From assembly GCA_965230265.1 (NCBI GenBank), contig OZ245999.1, positions 1,426,001 through 1,490,000 on the forward strand: DNA of 64,000 nt, read 5' to 3'. Positions 53,456 through 62,879 of the stretch are shown here, piece by piece. The DNA is from JAJFKX01 sp965230265 (lineage in GTDB: Bacteria; Pseudomonadota; Gammaproteobacteria; Xanthomonadales; Wenzhouxiangellaceae). Both the position numbers and the translations under genes were made by a program. The notes under the pieces were generated by a model, which did no database searches, was not told where the DNA came from, and saw only the letters and a program-made list of their open reading frames with translations. The first letter of the stretch is position 1. Each line of letters starts with the position of its first letter.

Positions 53456-55069
53456 ATGTCGGCACAAAGCAAGAAAATCCCCAGTTTGTTAACGCTGACA
53501 CGTGCAGTGGCCACGGAGCACAGTTATCTGGTGAACAACGATGCTCTGCGGTTTGTGGGGCATCTGGTCGAGCAGTTTGGTCCGCGATTGAATGAACTAC
53601 TAAGCGCCAGGCAACAGCGTCAAAAAGAATTCGATTCAGGCAAGGTTCCGGGTTTTGATTCAGCCACGGCAACCATACGCAGCAGTGATTTCCAGATCGC
53701 AAAGATTCCCGAAGAAATCATTGACCGCCGCACTGAAATCACCGGGCCTGCCAATCGTAAGATGGTCATTAATGCGCTTAATTCAGGTGCGCAGGTCTAT
53801 ATGGCTGACCTGGAAGACTCGACATCACCTTCGTGGGAGAACCTGCTGGATGCCCAGCACAATTTATATGACGCAGTAAGGCATCAGATTGACTTCACAT
53901 CACCTTCCGGCAAGTCCTATTGCCTGAAGGACAAAACTGCAGTGTTAATGGTGCGACCACGTGGATTGCATTTGCCTGAAGCGCATGTAGTCATGGATAG
54001 CAGTGCAATGCCCGCTTCGATACCAGGCTGTTTGTTCGATTTTGGCTTGTACCTCTATCACAACCATATCGCGCTTAAAAAGCAAGGCACACAACCGTAT
54101 TTTTACCTACCCAAACTGGAACATTATCGCGAAGCTGAGTGGTGGGCAGATGTGATTCGATACTCGGAGCAGGCCTTGAACATAGTGCCGGGTACAGTGC
54201 GGGTAACAGTGCTAATTGAAACCCTGCCAGTAGTATTTCAGATGCATGAAATACTGTATTACCTGCGTGACTACATTCTGGGGCTGAACTGCGGGCGCTG
54301 GGATTATATCTTCAGTTACATAAAAACCTTTTCACGGCACTCAGATAAAGTCTTACCAGACCGGGAACAGGTAGGGATGAACACCCCGTTTTTGGCTGCG
54401 TATTCCAAACTGCTGATAGAGACCTGTCATCAGCACGGTGCGTTTGCGATGGGTGGAATGGCAGCACAGATACCGATAAAAGATGACCCACATGCCAATG
54501 CGGTAGCCCTGAAAAAGGTTAAATCTGACAAAAGACGCGAAGCCAAAAATGGCCATGATGGCACCTGGGTGGCGCACCCTGCACTGGAGCCTTTGGCAAG
54601 AGCGGAGTTTGATGCGGTACTGCGTGGTCCCAATCAAATTCAGCCCCAGGAAAAGCAATCCATTAACGCCTCGCAGTTATTGGAACCCCCGACAGGCAGT
54701 ATTACCGAAGCCGGTGTTATTGGGAATATTCGCGTGGCCATTGAATATTTATTCGCATGGATAAACGGGCAGGGGTGTGTACCGATTAATCATTTAATGG
54801 AAGACGCAGCCACTGCTGAAATTGCCCGTGCACAACTATGGCAGTGGCGAACTCATCATGCCCAAACCAATGATCAAAAATTGATTGATGAACGCTATTT
54901 GCACAGCCGGTTTAGTTCGGTTACTGCCGAGTTGCAAAGTCAATTACCCGTTGAGCAGCATTCCAGCTTACAACAGGCTGTTGAGATTCTGCGCTGGCTG
55001 GTTTTTGCAGAAACCATGGAAAACTTTTTAACACTGCCTGCTTATCGCCAATTAATTAAGCGCCGATAG
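53456..55069 (+). CDS. aceB: Malate synthase A
   Basis: 537 residues from ATG 53456, with GAGG just upstream; TTG 53453 is an unlikely earlier start. The family signature GLNCGRWDYIFSYIKTF, with the catalytic Asp region, is intact; MADLEDSTSPSWENLLDAQHNLYDAV, VRPRGLHLPEAHV and PIKDDPHANAVALKKVKSDKRREAKNGHDGTWVAHPALEPLA are all present. It condenses glyoxylate with acetyl-CoA to malate. Its presence, with the fatty-acid operon, indicates growth on acetate or fatty acids. Followed by aceA after 39 bases. Confidence 0.96.
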   Translation: MSAQSKKIPSLLTLTRAVATEHSYLVNNDALRFVGHLVEQFGPRLNELLSARQQRQKEFDSGKVPGFDSATATIRSSDFQIAKIPEEIIDRRTEITGPANRKMVINALNSGAQVYMADLEDSTSPSWENLLDAQHNLYDAVRHQIDFTSPSGKSYCLKDKTAVLMVRPRGLHLPEAHVVMDSSAMPASIPGCLFDFGLYLYHNHIALKKQGTQPYFYLPKLEHYREAEWWADVIRYSEQALNIVPGTVRVTVLIETLPVVFQMHEILYYLRDYILGLNCGRWDYIFSYIKTFSRHSDKVLPDREQVGMNTPFLAAYSKLLIETCHQHGAFAMGGMAAQIPIKDDPHANAVALKKVKSDKRREAKNGHDGTWVAHPALEPLARAEFDAVLRGPNQIQPQEKQSINASQLLEPPTGSITEAGVIGNIRVAIEYLFAWINGQGCVPINHLMEDAATAEIARAQLWQWRTHHAQTNDQKLIDERYLHSRFSSVTAELQSQLPVEQHSSLQQAVEILRWLVFAETMENFLTLPAYRQLIKRR

Positions 55070-55108
55070 CTTATCGATAAACCATTAAATCGCTGAATGG
55101 AGACTCTC

Positions 55109-56404
55109 ATGCAATCACCTTCCATACAACCCACTGCTCAACAACTGAATTTGATCTGGAACAATGATCCACGCTGGCAGGATGTTTCGAGACCCTATAC
55201 GGCAGAGGAGGTCGTACGCTTGCGCGGTACAGTGCCTGTGGAATACAGTCTGGCTCGGCAAGGCGCCGACAAATTGTGGCAACTGATGCAGGATCAACCC
55301 TATATCAATGCACTGGGTGCATTAACGGGCAACCAGGCCATGCAGCAGGTCAAAGCCGGGCTGAAAGCCATTTACCTTTCCGGCTGGCAGGTAGCCGCAG
55401 ATGCCAACAATGCTGGCCAAATGTACCCGGATCAATCGTTGTATCCGGCGGATTCAGTGCCCAATGTGGTGCGTAAAATCAATAATTCATTATTGCGTGC
55501 TGACCAGTTGCATCATGCAGAAGCCGATAACAGCACCGACTGGATGGCGCCCATTGTGGCCGATGCTGAGGCAGGTTTTGGTGGAGTATTAAACGCACAT
55601 GAATTAATGAAAGAGATGATCCAGGCCGGGGCAGCCGGCGTGCATTTCGAAGATCAGCTGGCCTCGGCCAAGAAGTGTGGTCATATGGGGGGGAAAGTAC
55701 TGGTGCCGACACGCGAGGCGGTGCAAAAGCTGGTTTCAGCACGTTTGGCGGCGGATATTATGAATGTGCCGACAATCCTGGTGGCACGCACGGATGCCAT
55801 GGGCGCAGGTTTGATTACCTCGGATATCGACACCGCTGATCATGATTTCATTACCGATGAGCGTACTGTTGAGGGTTTCTATGTCACCAGACAGGGGATT
55901 GAACAGGCCATTGCCCGCGGGCTTGCCTATGCGCCTTACGCTGATCTGGTCTGGTGTGAAACCGCCAAACCCGACCTGCAGCAGGCCCGCGCTTTTGCTG
56001 AGGCCATTAAAGCTGAATTTCCGAATAAAATGCTGGCGTACAATTGTTCTCCCTCATTCAATTGGAAGCAAAACCTTGATGATGCAACCATTGGTCGCTT
56101 CCAACGTGAATTGGGTGCGATGGGTTACAAGTTTCAGTTTATAACGCTGGCTGGTTTTCATGCTTTAAACTACAGCATGCATCAACTGGCCAGTGGATAT
56201 CGTGACCGCCAAATGTCCGCGTATGTGGAGCTGCAAGAGGCAGAATTTGCTGCCGAAGCCAATGGCTATACCGCGACCAAACACCAACGTGAGGTAGGTA
56301 CTGGCTACTTTGATCAGTTAACAGAAGTAATAACCGGTGGGCAATCATCGATTACTGCACTGTCTGGTTCTACCGAACAAGAGCAGTTCTCAGCAGCGGT
56401 TTAG
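55109..56404 (+). CDS. aceA: Isocitrate lyase
   Basis: 431 residues from ATG 55109, with GGAGA ten to six bases upstream; the earlier ATG 55097 lies on that site. The signature KKCGHMGGKVLVP (KKCGH, catalytic Cys) is present, with VADAEAGFGGVLNAHELMKEMIQAGAAGVHFEDQ and the ICL helical region ARTDAMGAGLITSD. It cleaves isocitrate to succinate and glyoxylate. Length and motifs match proteobacterial ICL. It probably forms one transcript with aceB. No isocitrate dehydrogenase kinase gene is visible nearby. Confidence 0.96.
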   Translation: MQSPSIQPTAQQLNLIWNNDPRWQDVSRPYTAEEVVRLRGTVPVEYSLARQGADKLWQLMQDQPYINALGALTGNQAMQQVKAGLKAIYLSGWQVAADANNAGQMYPDQSLYPADSVPNVVRKINNSLLRADQLHHAEADNSTDWMAPIVADAEAGFGGVLNAHELMKEMIQAGAAGVHFEDQLASAKKCGHMGGKVLVPTREAVQKLVSARLAADIMNVPTILVARTDAMGAGLITSDIDTADHDFITDERTVEGFYVTRQGIEQAIARGLAYAPYADLVWCETAKPDLQQARAFAEAIKAEFPNKMLAYNCSPSFNWKQNLDDATIGRFQRELGAMGYKFQFITLAGFHALNYSMHQLASGYRDRQMSAYVELQEAEFAAEANGYTATKHQREVGTGYFDQLTEVITGGQSSITALSGSTEQEQFSAAV

Positions 56405-56468
56405 GGCCTACTGGTGTGATTAGCAGCTCGTTAGCCAATGAGCTGCCAATACAGATACAAGGTTAGGT

Positions 56469-57002
56469 ATGCCTATTTTATTAGGCATTGTTGGGGCGGT
56501 CATTACCATACTCATATTGGTTCGACGTTTAGGTGGTGCAGGCTTTGATCCATCCAGTCTTAATCCGTTTCAGTGGTATCGGCGACATAAATGGCGTCAG
56601 CGATATCATGCCAAGTCTTTGTATAGCTGTGATAATTCATTAGAGGCAGCAGCACTGTTGCTAGTGACGACTGCAAAATGTGATGGGGATATCAGTGGCA
56701 ATCAAAAACAGGCGATATTAAAAACCATTGAACAAGCGTGGCGTTGATCAGAAAAAGATGCCGCAGGCTATCTGGCTTCCAGCGCTTACCTGCTACGTGA
56801 TGAGTTCGATATTGTAGAGCAGGTCGCCAAGATACTGGAGCCCAGTAGGCAATGCTTTTCCAGTGAACAAACCAGCTCTTTGTTGGAAATGATGCGGAGT
56901 ATTGCCCAGGTTGATGGCGCTGCTCGCACTACCCATAAAGAATTAATTGATGCAGTTGCTAAAGTGCTTATGCCCAAAGCAGAAAAAACCGGCACTTGGT
57001 AG
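56469..57002 (+). pseudogene. TerB-like gene split by an in-frame TGA
   Basis: The frame starts at ATG 56469 with a membrane segment (LLGIVGAVITILILVRR) and a TerB-like helical region (LEAAALLLVTTAKCDGDISGNQKQAILKTIEQAW). It then has a single TGA at 56745-56747 after CGT, and continues without further stops to TAG 57000. The second half reads SEKDAAGYLASSAYLLRDEF..., then SLLEMMRSIAQVDGAARTTHKELIDAVAKVLMP, the matching TerB second repeat with conserved Asp. Both halves read well in one frame, so the gene was intact recently, or the TGA is a sequencing error or is read through. Not tied to a named function. Confidence 0.65.
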
Positions 57003-57171
57003 CTAAACCATAAGTTTTTAATTAAACACCACCGTTTTAGTGCACTCAAAAATTTTGCATATTTATAACAATTACTAAGTTAATCTATGGTCATTTCCAT
57101 CGAATAGAAGCTTATATTTTGTAGATCTAAAGCGATAGGTCATATTCAAAATTTTCAGGAGATTCGACCCC
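57003..57171. other. AT-rich intergenic region before the SYLF-domain gene
   Basis: 170 bases with no recognised gene or structure. It contains AT-rich stretches expected of a promoter for the next gene, whose AGGAG site lies just before 57172. Confidence 0.4.
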
Positions 57172-57717
57172 ATGAAACTTAAACATTACCTGGTCACTGG
57201 CCTGGGTTCATTATTACTTTTTAGTGTATTGGCCGGTTGTGCTGGCCATCAAGCAAAAAATCAACGCAGCGAGCAGTTGGCGGTCGAACAGACCATTGCC
57301 CGGTTTATAGAACGCGACCCCAGCATGCAAGCTTTTTTTGATCATTCCCACGGTTATGCCATATTCCCAAGTGTTGGAAAAGGTGCTGTTGGTATTGGCG
57401 GGGCCCATGGCGATGGCCAGGTGTACGAGCAGGGACGTTACATCGGCGATACCAGTTTGACGCAGGTCACCATTGGTTTTCAGTTGGGTGGCCAGGCATT
57501 TAGTGAAGTGATCTTCTTTGAAGATGAGCACTCGCTGGAGCATTTCACCAGAGATGACTTTGCCTTTAATGCTCAACTCTCTGCAGTAGCGGCTACTGCC
57601 GGTGCCTCACTGGATGCAGATTATGAACGTGGCGTGGCAGTATTTTCGATGACGCTGGGTGGTTTAATGTATGAAGCCTCCGTTGGCGGGCAAAAATTTA
57701 AGTTTTATCCTTTATAG
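57172..57717 (+). CDS. YSC84/SYLF lipid-binding domain lipoprotein
   Basis: 181 residues. A lipoprotein signal ends in LAGCAG. The SYLF domain begins DPSMQAFFDHSHGYAIFPSVGKGAVGIGGAHGDGQVYEQGRYIG, with the repeated glycine-strand pattern ending in GVAVFSMTLGGLMYEASVGGQKFKFYPL. In eukaryotes the domain binds phosphoinositides; bacterial members are small exported lipoproteins of unknown role. A strong AGGAG site precedes it, and a terminator hairpin follows. Confidence 0.9.
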   Translation: MKLKHYLVTGLGSLLLFSVLAGCAGHQAKNQRSEQLAVEQTIARFIERDPSMQAFFDHSHGYAIFPSVGKGAVGIGGAHGDGQVYEQGRYIGDTSLTQVTIGFQLGGQAFSEVIFFEDEHSLEHFTRDDFAFNAQLSAVAATAGASLDADYERGVAVFSMTLGGLMYEASVGGQKFKFYPL

Positions 57718-57740
57718 CTTTATTAAGATTATGCTTATGC

Positions 57741-57763
57741 GGCAAGGCGGAATCCGCCTTGCC
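57741..57763. terminator. Intrinsic terminator between convergent genes
   Basis: A perfect 10-bp stem GGCAAGGCGG / CCGCCTTGCC with a three-base AAT loop, just past the SYLF gene. The T-run is short on both sides; a bidirectional role is likely. Confidence 0.75.
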
Positions 57764-57799
57764 ATTTGATTGATGTAGACCACAGTTAGCTTCGGTTAC

Positions 57800-58597
57800 T
57801 CAATAGGCAGTATGCCGGGTCGTTCCGTTTGCTGCGGTACCACCTGAAACCAGCTCTATTCTTAATATGGCTTCGCCATTACTGCCAACAGGCACATCCA
57901 ATACGTTGCTGCTATCACCAGGGCTGAGTCTGTCAAATACATTGCCATTGATCACCACATTGACTGCTGATGCTGAGTCTGCGTAATTGATAACACTGGC
58001 TTCAAAGCGTGAGCGGTTTCTGACTTGCGGGTCATCCTTAGGCAGAGACCAGTGCTCAGTACCTAGAGCGCCAGCGCCATCTGAGTCAGGTTCCGGAACA
58101 AATTGACCTACTATTTTTGTGCCTGGTTTTCCGCCAACACGTAGTGGAGACTTGTTGCCGGCAAAGTTTCCATTGATCGTCCAATGCTCAAACTGATGGC
58201 CGGCAGCAGCTGTGGCTATACAGGTTGTATTTACATTGAAGGGAATCCAAAAAGCATTACAGCCTTTGCTGGTAGAACAGTTGCCGCATCTGACGTCACC
58301 CAGACCTGTGGCATCAACCAAGAACCGTTTAACGCCAGGGCGTCCGGGGTCACTTAAGAACATTTCCGGTTCAGCATCGTTGGACATATGATTTTCGAGG
58401 CTTTCATCCAGTTGATTTTTATCTGCCTGGCAGTCGCATTTAAATTCACTAACCGCTACGCAAGATTCACCAGTTGGACAGGCACTGCCTCCGCATTTTC
58501 CAGCGGCATTCATGCTGCAAGCCTGTACAGTATGGACCCCGATAAACATCAGCAGTAAAGCTGTTAAAAGTATTTGGTGTTTTAGATAATTTTTCAT
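57800..58597 (-). CDS. Exported Cys-rich protein of unknown function
   Basis: 265 residues with a signal peptide (ILLTALLLMFIGVHTVQA). The next 40 residues hold a Cys-rich unit (CSMNAAGKCGGSACPTGESCVAVSEFKCDC), then a linker, then RCGNCSTSKGCNAFWIPFNVNTTCIATAAAGHQFEHWTINGNFAGNKSPLRV, resembling a beta-sandwich repeat with FEHWTINGN. The end is a beta-rich region with a NVVINGN-type strand. The Cys pattern suggests several disulphides. Ribosome site GGAGATAG supports the start. Single gene, no family recognised. Confidence 0.65.
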   Translation of the reverse strand: MKNYLKHQILLTALLLMFIGVHTVQACSMNAAGKCGGSACPTGESCVAVSEFKCDCQADKNQLDESLENHMSNDAEPEMFLSDPGRPGVKRFLVDATGLGDVRCGNCSTSKGCNAFWIPFNVNTTCIATAAAGHQFEHWTINGNFAGNKSPLRVGGKPGTKIVGQFVPEPDSDGAGALGTEHWSLPKDDPQVRNRSRFEASVINYADSASAVNVVINGNVFDRLSPGDSSNVLDVPVGSNGEAILRIELVSGGTAANGTTRHTAY

Positions 58598-58856
58598 ATC
58601 CCTATCTCCGCCCCATTAATAAAAGCTGAACGATTGTCTGAGGCATATACATTGTTTCAGCTGACTGAGCATCCATGTAACTCAGTTATTTTCTAGTGGC
58701 GTAATCTCACATCAATAGTGCCAAAATTTTAAGGGCGCCATTGATGTGCCCGCTTTTAAAGACAGCTCATATGCAAGCCTATCCAGATTTTGCATACCAA
58801 AAAGCAAAGTGATGAACACTTTGCTATATGCGTCAGTAAAAAAAACCAAGTTAATT

Positions 58857-60152
58857 TTAATGGGTGATGGAATTAAAGAGCCGTATCAGAGGGTGTTTTG
58901 GTCGGCAATAGGGACATTTGATCAGCGATTTATTTTCCATGATAAATAATTGGTACAAAGTTACCGCATGTACTGGAACGGTTAATATGATCCAGTTCCA
59001 ATTGTCTTGGCTGTTGGAAAAACCTTTTAAGGCGATAGCCAGTAAAATGGATAACAATAATCCGGCGCCGAGGAATGACTGCCACTTGGGTTGCCGGGTG
59101 AATGCAAGCCATATACATAGAGGGTTAAATAATAAAATATTTTCATTCCAGTTTGTGGTGGGCTCGCCACCAATAAACCACAGGTATGCAATAAAAAAGC
59201 CTAGGGCGCCATTGATAGATAACCAGATGGTCAATGGCATGCTTATGTTTTGTTTGCTATGGGTGCGTGAATGCAGTAATAAACCAGAGGCCAGCAATAG
59301 ACCGCAGGCAAAAAACCAATGGTTGATAGTGAGCGGTTCGATGGTTACCGGTTCGGTCACTGCTTCAGCAAATAGTGGGTAGTGTGTTTTTACTAATGGT
59401 TGAGATAGACCATTTTCACCTGTAATCCTGGCCTGATCCAATAACCGGCCCAGCATTATCGGGAATGCTGCAGCATCCCATGCTGAGTCAGTATCATCAG
59501 CAGGGCGACCAGTGAATAAATCAGCGGCCAGCAACAACATTGGCTGATAGGCGAAGCTGGTCTGGGTATATTGACGATAACTCATGCTTGCAGGTGAGTT
59601 TTGAAATTGTGGCGCCAATTGGCCAGCTAAAACTGTATCCAGCATATTGCGTACACGGGTGGTGCAGTTATTGGTATAAAGACCAAATTCGAATAAGGCG
59701 TTGTTTTCATCAATGGCATCGGCCAGCAATAATGCAAAATGCTGTTTTTGTTCGGCGTTAAGGTTTAATACCCGAATATCAACCGAGCGTTTCTGTGCAA
59801 AAGCGACATGGAAGGCGCTGTTTCTACCTTTTTGTTGAGCGATATAGATCAATGGGCCCGGGGTCAGATACCAGGGAAGCTGGAAGTCGGTGTCAGCAGT
59901 GTATCCGGCTGCCAATTCATAAAATACTTTATTACCCTCAGAATCGATTAACACGATAGCAGTATGACCAAAGCGGCTCATCATACCTGCAGCAGGTCCA
60001 TAGGTGACCACACCAATTTCAATATCATGTACATCAGCCTGTGCCGCTGGTATTGCAGAGAGTAAAAACAGCAGCAATAAACATAACGGGTGAATCCGGC
60101 GGCCAATTATCAGGCCGCCGGTTACAGACAAGGTGCTCATCAAATTCATCAC
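58857..60152 (-). CDS. DUF4105 membrane-associated protein
   Basis: 431 residues. A signal peptide near residue 20 (CLLLLFLLSAIPAAQA) is followed by the DUF4105 part: VTYGPAAGMMSRFGHTAIVLIDSEGNKVFYELAAGYTADTDFQ, with the conserved GH. NNCTTRVRNMLDTVL is a second hallmark (Asn-Cys-Thr-Thr). After about 280 residues the protein carries six hydrophobic helices. DUF4105 proteins are uncharacterised but resemble papain-like/NlpC-type folds. It starts six bases after the upstream gene and ends an operon of exported proteins. Confidence 0.8.
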   Translation of the reverse strand: MMNLMSTLSVTGGLIIGRRIHPLCLLLLFLLSAIPAAQADVHDIEIGVVTYGPAAGMMSRFGHTAIVLIDSEGNKVFYELAAGYTADTDFQLPWYLTPGPLIYIAQQKGRNSAFHVAFAQKRSVDIRVLNLNAEQKQHFALLLADAIDENNALFEFGLYTNNCTTRVRNMLDTVLAGQLAPQFQNSPASMSYRQYTQTSFAYQPMLLLAADLFTGRPADDTDSAWDAAAFPIMLGRLLDQARITGENGLSQPLVKTHYPLFAEAVTEPVTIEPLTINHWFFACGLLLASGLLLHSRTHSKQNISMPLTIWLSINGALGFFIAYLWFIGGEPTTNWNENILLFNPLCIWLAFTRQPKWQSFLGAGLLLSILLAIALKGFSNSQDNWNWIILTVPVHAVTLYQLFIMENKSLIKCPYCRPKHPLIRLFNSITH

Positions 60153-60158
60153 CCTGGT

Positions 60159-61073
60159 TTAGGGCAATACCAAATTACCATCGGTCAAATCCTGGCAGAT
60201 TTGATCGCCGGCAATCCGGGTAATGGGTATAACACCCGTTAAACCAAATTCAGTGATATCAAACTCAATAGTACCGTTCAGGCAGTCTGTGAATTCTGCA
60301 ATGACCGAACCCTCAATTTCTCGTGTAACTTCTGAAGGTTCATTGAATATGCCGCCAGTGGCTTCAATTACATTTAGCTCTACACGATTGCCTTGGAAAT
60401 TGCCTGCCGCGGTAAACCATTGCTGCTGTCCATCCGGGGTAAAGGTATACCAGGTAATAAAGATGAACTGCTCGTCTGCTAATAAGTCGATTAAGAACCC
60501 TTGACCTGCTGTTGCTGGATTAAACCAGGCACCAGCCAAACCCAGATTGATTTCAAAATCAGAGGGTGGCGGGTTGCCATTACCATTACCACCATTGTTC
60601 TCGTCAGCCTCTATGTCCAGATCAAAAGCGAGCAATGGTGTGCCATCGGCTATGGTTAATTCAAAACGGTTGTCGTCAGTCACTGGTATCAACACACTAT
60701 CGATTTCGGTATTAGCAGGAAAATTATCTAGAAAATCAGATAGCCCTAGGAAATTATTGCTGTTGGTTATAGGAAAACTCAGCAAGCGTGTACCATTGAT
60801 GGTGTCAATGCTGAAGCCTGCTTCTAGATTGCCAGTCATACCATTTTGGTCAAATAATTCCAGTGTGAAGGCATCAACAGCCCCATTTTGGTCGTTATCC
60901 AGAAAACCACCAGAAATAAAGCCGCCATCGTCCAAGCCTCTGATAGAGACGGAGGTCTCAGTGTTGAATCGGCCAAAACTGCTATAAACCGACAAGACAT
61001 CAGTGGCCTGTGCTTGATTCATACTTATAACGGTCACTGCCAGCAGGATAGTTGCAAAAGTAAACGATCTCAT
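60159..61073 (-). CDS. Exported protein with a C-terminal WFNPATAGQGF domain (copy 2)
   Basis: 304 residues with a signal peptide (FTFATILLAVTVISMNQAQA). The N-terminal half is beta-rich, with NDNQNGAVDAFTLELFD-like repeats. The last 125 residues, from NLGLAGAWFNPATAGQGFLID to the C-terminus, align by eye with the end of the 61.5-62.7 kb protein: WYTFTPDGQQQWFTAAGNFQGN, IFNEPSEVTREIEG, FTDCLNGTIEFDI and GVIPITRIAGDQIC. Such tails recur in exported proteins of xanthomonad relatives. A strong GGAGG site precedes the ATG, which overlaps the upstream stop by four bases. Confidence 0.7.
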   Translation of the reverse strand: MRSFTFATILLAVTVISMNQAQATDVLSVYSSFGRFNTETSVSIRGLDDGGFISGGFLDNDQNGAVDAFTLELFDQNGMTGNLEAGFSIDTINGTRLLSFPITNSNNFLGLSDFLDNFPANTEIDSVLIPVTDDNRFELTIADGTPLLAFDLDIEADENNGGNGNGNPPPSDFEINLGLAGAWFNPATAGQGFLIDLLADEQFIFITWYTFTPDGQQQWFTAAGNFQGNRVELNVIEATGGIFNEPSEVTREIEGSVIAEFTDCLNGTIEFDITEFGLTGVIPITRIAGDQICQDLTDGNLVLP

Positions 61074-61486
61074 TTTGCACCTCCAAGTAATTTTTCAAGC
61101 AATTTGCTGGCGCTTCCACCCAGTGGTGTGAAATCAACTGTATCGAGAAATAAAGTGAGAAATGAATCAGGTGATCTTGAGTTCACAAACTGTGGTTGGC
61201 CTTCCAATGGGAACTGGGCAATTTCATTAAGTACTTGTGTGCCGAATGAAAGATCAATCTGGAATATCACCACATCACCACCTAGGGCTTCACTGGCCTG
61301 AGCGACGATCACGTTGGTATCGGCGTCGTACATCGCGGTGACCATACCATCGACATTACCATCATTATTGGTGTCAAACATGATGCCTGGCTGTCCGGAA
61401 AACAGCAGCGGTTCCAATTCAGCCTGACCGGTTTTCGGCAATAATGCCGCAATCGTCAAGCATGTAAATAAATAGATAAATTTCAT
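61070..61486 (-). CDS. Small exported protein of unknown function
   Basis: 138 residues from ATG 61486, preceded by GGAGA, with a signal peptide (FIYLFTCLTIAALLPKTGQA). The rest is beta-rich: ELEPLLFSGQPGIMFDTNNDGNVDGMVTAMYDADTNVIVAQASEALGGDVVIFQIDLSFG, with DTNNDGNVDG resembling a calcium-binding loop as in dockerin/thrombospondin-type repeats. It is similar in style to the neighbouring proteins. Its stop overlaps the next gene by four bases, so the three form one operon. Confidence 0.65.
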   Translation of the reverse strand: MKFIYLFTCLTIAALLPKTGQAELEPLLFSGQPGIMFDTNNDGNVDGMVTAMYDADTNVIVAQASEALGGDVVIFQIDLSFGTQVLNEIAQFPLEGQPQFVNSRSPDSFLTLFLDTVDFTPLGGSASKLLEKLLGGAK

Positions 61487-61505
61487 TGTTATGTTCTCCA
61501 CCAGA

Positions 61506-62705
61506 TTATTGTGCAACTTCATTCGGAATGACCAGGTCACCATCTAAAATGGACTGACAGATCTGGTCTCCGGCAATGCGGGTGATTGGAATGACGCCAT
61601 TGACTCCACGATCGGGAATATCAAATTCAACGGTACCGTTGAGGCAGTCAGTAAACGAAGTGGTAACAGTACCGACCACTGTACGCGTGACTTCATCTGG
61701 CTGATTGAATATGCCATCAGTGGGTTCGATAAGATCCAGCGTCGCACTATTACCTTCGAAATTCCCACCTGCAGTGAACCACTGCTGTTCACCATCTTCA
61801 GTAAAGGTAAACCAGGTCAGAAAAAAGAATTGACGCTCATCAGTCAGCAGATCAAACAAAAAACCCTGGCCTGCGGTTGCTGGGTTAAACCAGGCACCGA
61901 CCAGTCCCAGGTTCATTGCAAAAGGCGGAGCACCCGGGTTTTCATTGGGTTCGCCAAATATAAAGTCATCCATAACAACGATATCCAAGCCATTGGACTC
62001 ATCCACGCCAACAGGAGTATTGCCACTGGTGATTTTGACCTGACTGATACAGGGCGCGTCGTAAGTGACACCAACAAATGACAGACCGGAAGGGCGGGTT
62101 GGCACATCAAATATCGCGAAGCTATCACCTGTTTCATCAAAAAACTCCAAGCTGGTACTGCCGTTGATGTCGACATCGGTAAACACCGCACCAAATCCAC
62201 TGCTGATTGCCGGTGTACTTTCACCTGCAACAAAAAAACGGGCATTAACAATAGTGGAGTCGACAGCGGCGAATAATCGTTCTGCAGAAAATACGGTGAA
62301 CTCATCAGAATAGTTCGGGTTAATATTATCGAACTCTATGCCCACACCGGATGCTTGAGTAGCGCTTAATTGGAAACCATCACCAGGCGACGTGAACTCA
62401 ATACCTCGTGCTCTAGGGCTAAAGTCTGCATTGAAGAAGTCTCCAGCGAAGTCATTGGGTGCCGATACACCATCGGGCGCTGCATCCCAGTTAATGGAAC
62501 GCCGCCCATTGCCCACAGAACCGGGTTCAAAAGGGTTCAATTGGCCTAATGCGTCGCTGAATTGGTTAACGGTATCGGCAATAGCGGCTGCATCAGCGCC
62601 ACTGTCGGTAAATACGGTTGGATTAACACACACTGCCTCGGCAGCACTGGATATGACCAGTGCTGATAATCCCAACAGGCAAAGTTGTCTGGTTGTGTTT
62701 TGCAT
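61506..62705 (-). CDS. Exported protein with a C-terminal WFNPATAGQGF domain (copy 1)
   Basis: 399 residues from ATG 62705, preceded by AGGAG, with a signal peptide (LCLLGLSALVISSAAEA). The N-terminal 260 residues form a jelly-roll-like region (DDFAGDFFNADFSPRARGIEFTS..., STSLEFFDETGDSFAIFDV). The C-terminal 125 residues are the same domain as in the downstream paralogue: GLVGAWFNPATAGQGFLFDLLTDE, WFTFTEDGEQQWFTAGGNFEGN and VIPITRIAGDQICQ. Role unknown; possibly a surface or secreted protein. First gene of the operon that ends with the DUF4105 gene. Confidence 0.7.
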   Translation of the reverse strand: MQNTTRQLCLLGLSALVISSAAEAVCVNPTVFTDSGADAAAIADTVNQFSDALGQLNPFEPGSVGNGRRSINWDAAPDGVSAPNDFAGDFFNADFSPRARGIEFTSPGDGFQLSATQASGVGIEFDNINPNYSDEFTVFSAERLFAAVDSTIVNARFFVAGESTPAISSGFGAVFTDVDINGSTSLEFFDETGDSFAIFDVPTRPSGLSFVGVTYDAPCISQVKITSGNTPVGVDESNGLDIVVMDDFIFGEPNENPGAPPFAMNLGLVGAWFNPATAGQGFLFDLLTDERQFFFLTWFTFTEDGEQQWFTAGGNFEGNSATLDLIEPTDGIFNQPDEVTRTVVGTVTTSFTDCLNGTVEFDIPDRGVNGVIPITRIAGDQICQSILDGDLVIPNEVAQ

Positions 62706-62879
62706 GATTTGCTCCTGATTAAAGAAATAACCTTTGCAGGTTCTCACCTTCTAATGGCGTAATGGTTTGTGCTAAGTGCCAAATCCACAGCAAATTAATT
62801 GTCACGGCTTATTCAGGCGCGCTTGTCAGTGATTGACTGACTTCGTAAACTAATAAGATCAACTTTCAGGGAGCTTGTT
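62706..62879. promoter_or_regulatory. Divergent intergenic region upstream of the sigma factor gene
   Basis: 170 bases between the leftward exported-protein operon and the rightward sigma/kinase pair. No autoregulatory palindrome was recognised. An AGGGAG site lies before the TTG at 62880. Confidence 0.4.

Noticed and set aside
56745..56747. TGA as a selenocysteine codon
   Set aside because: No SECIS-like hairpin was recognised directly after it, and TerB-like proteins have no redox motif there; a mutation or sequence error is simpler.
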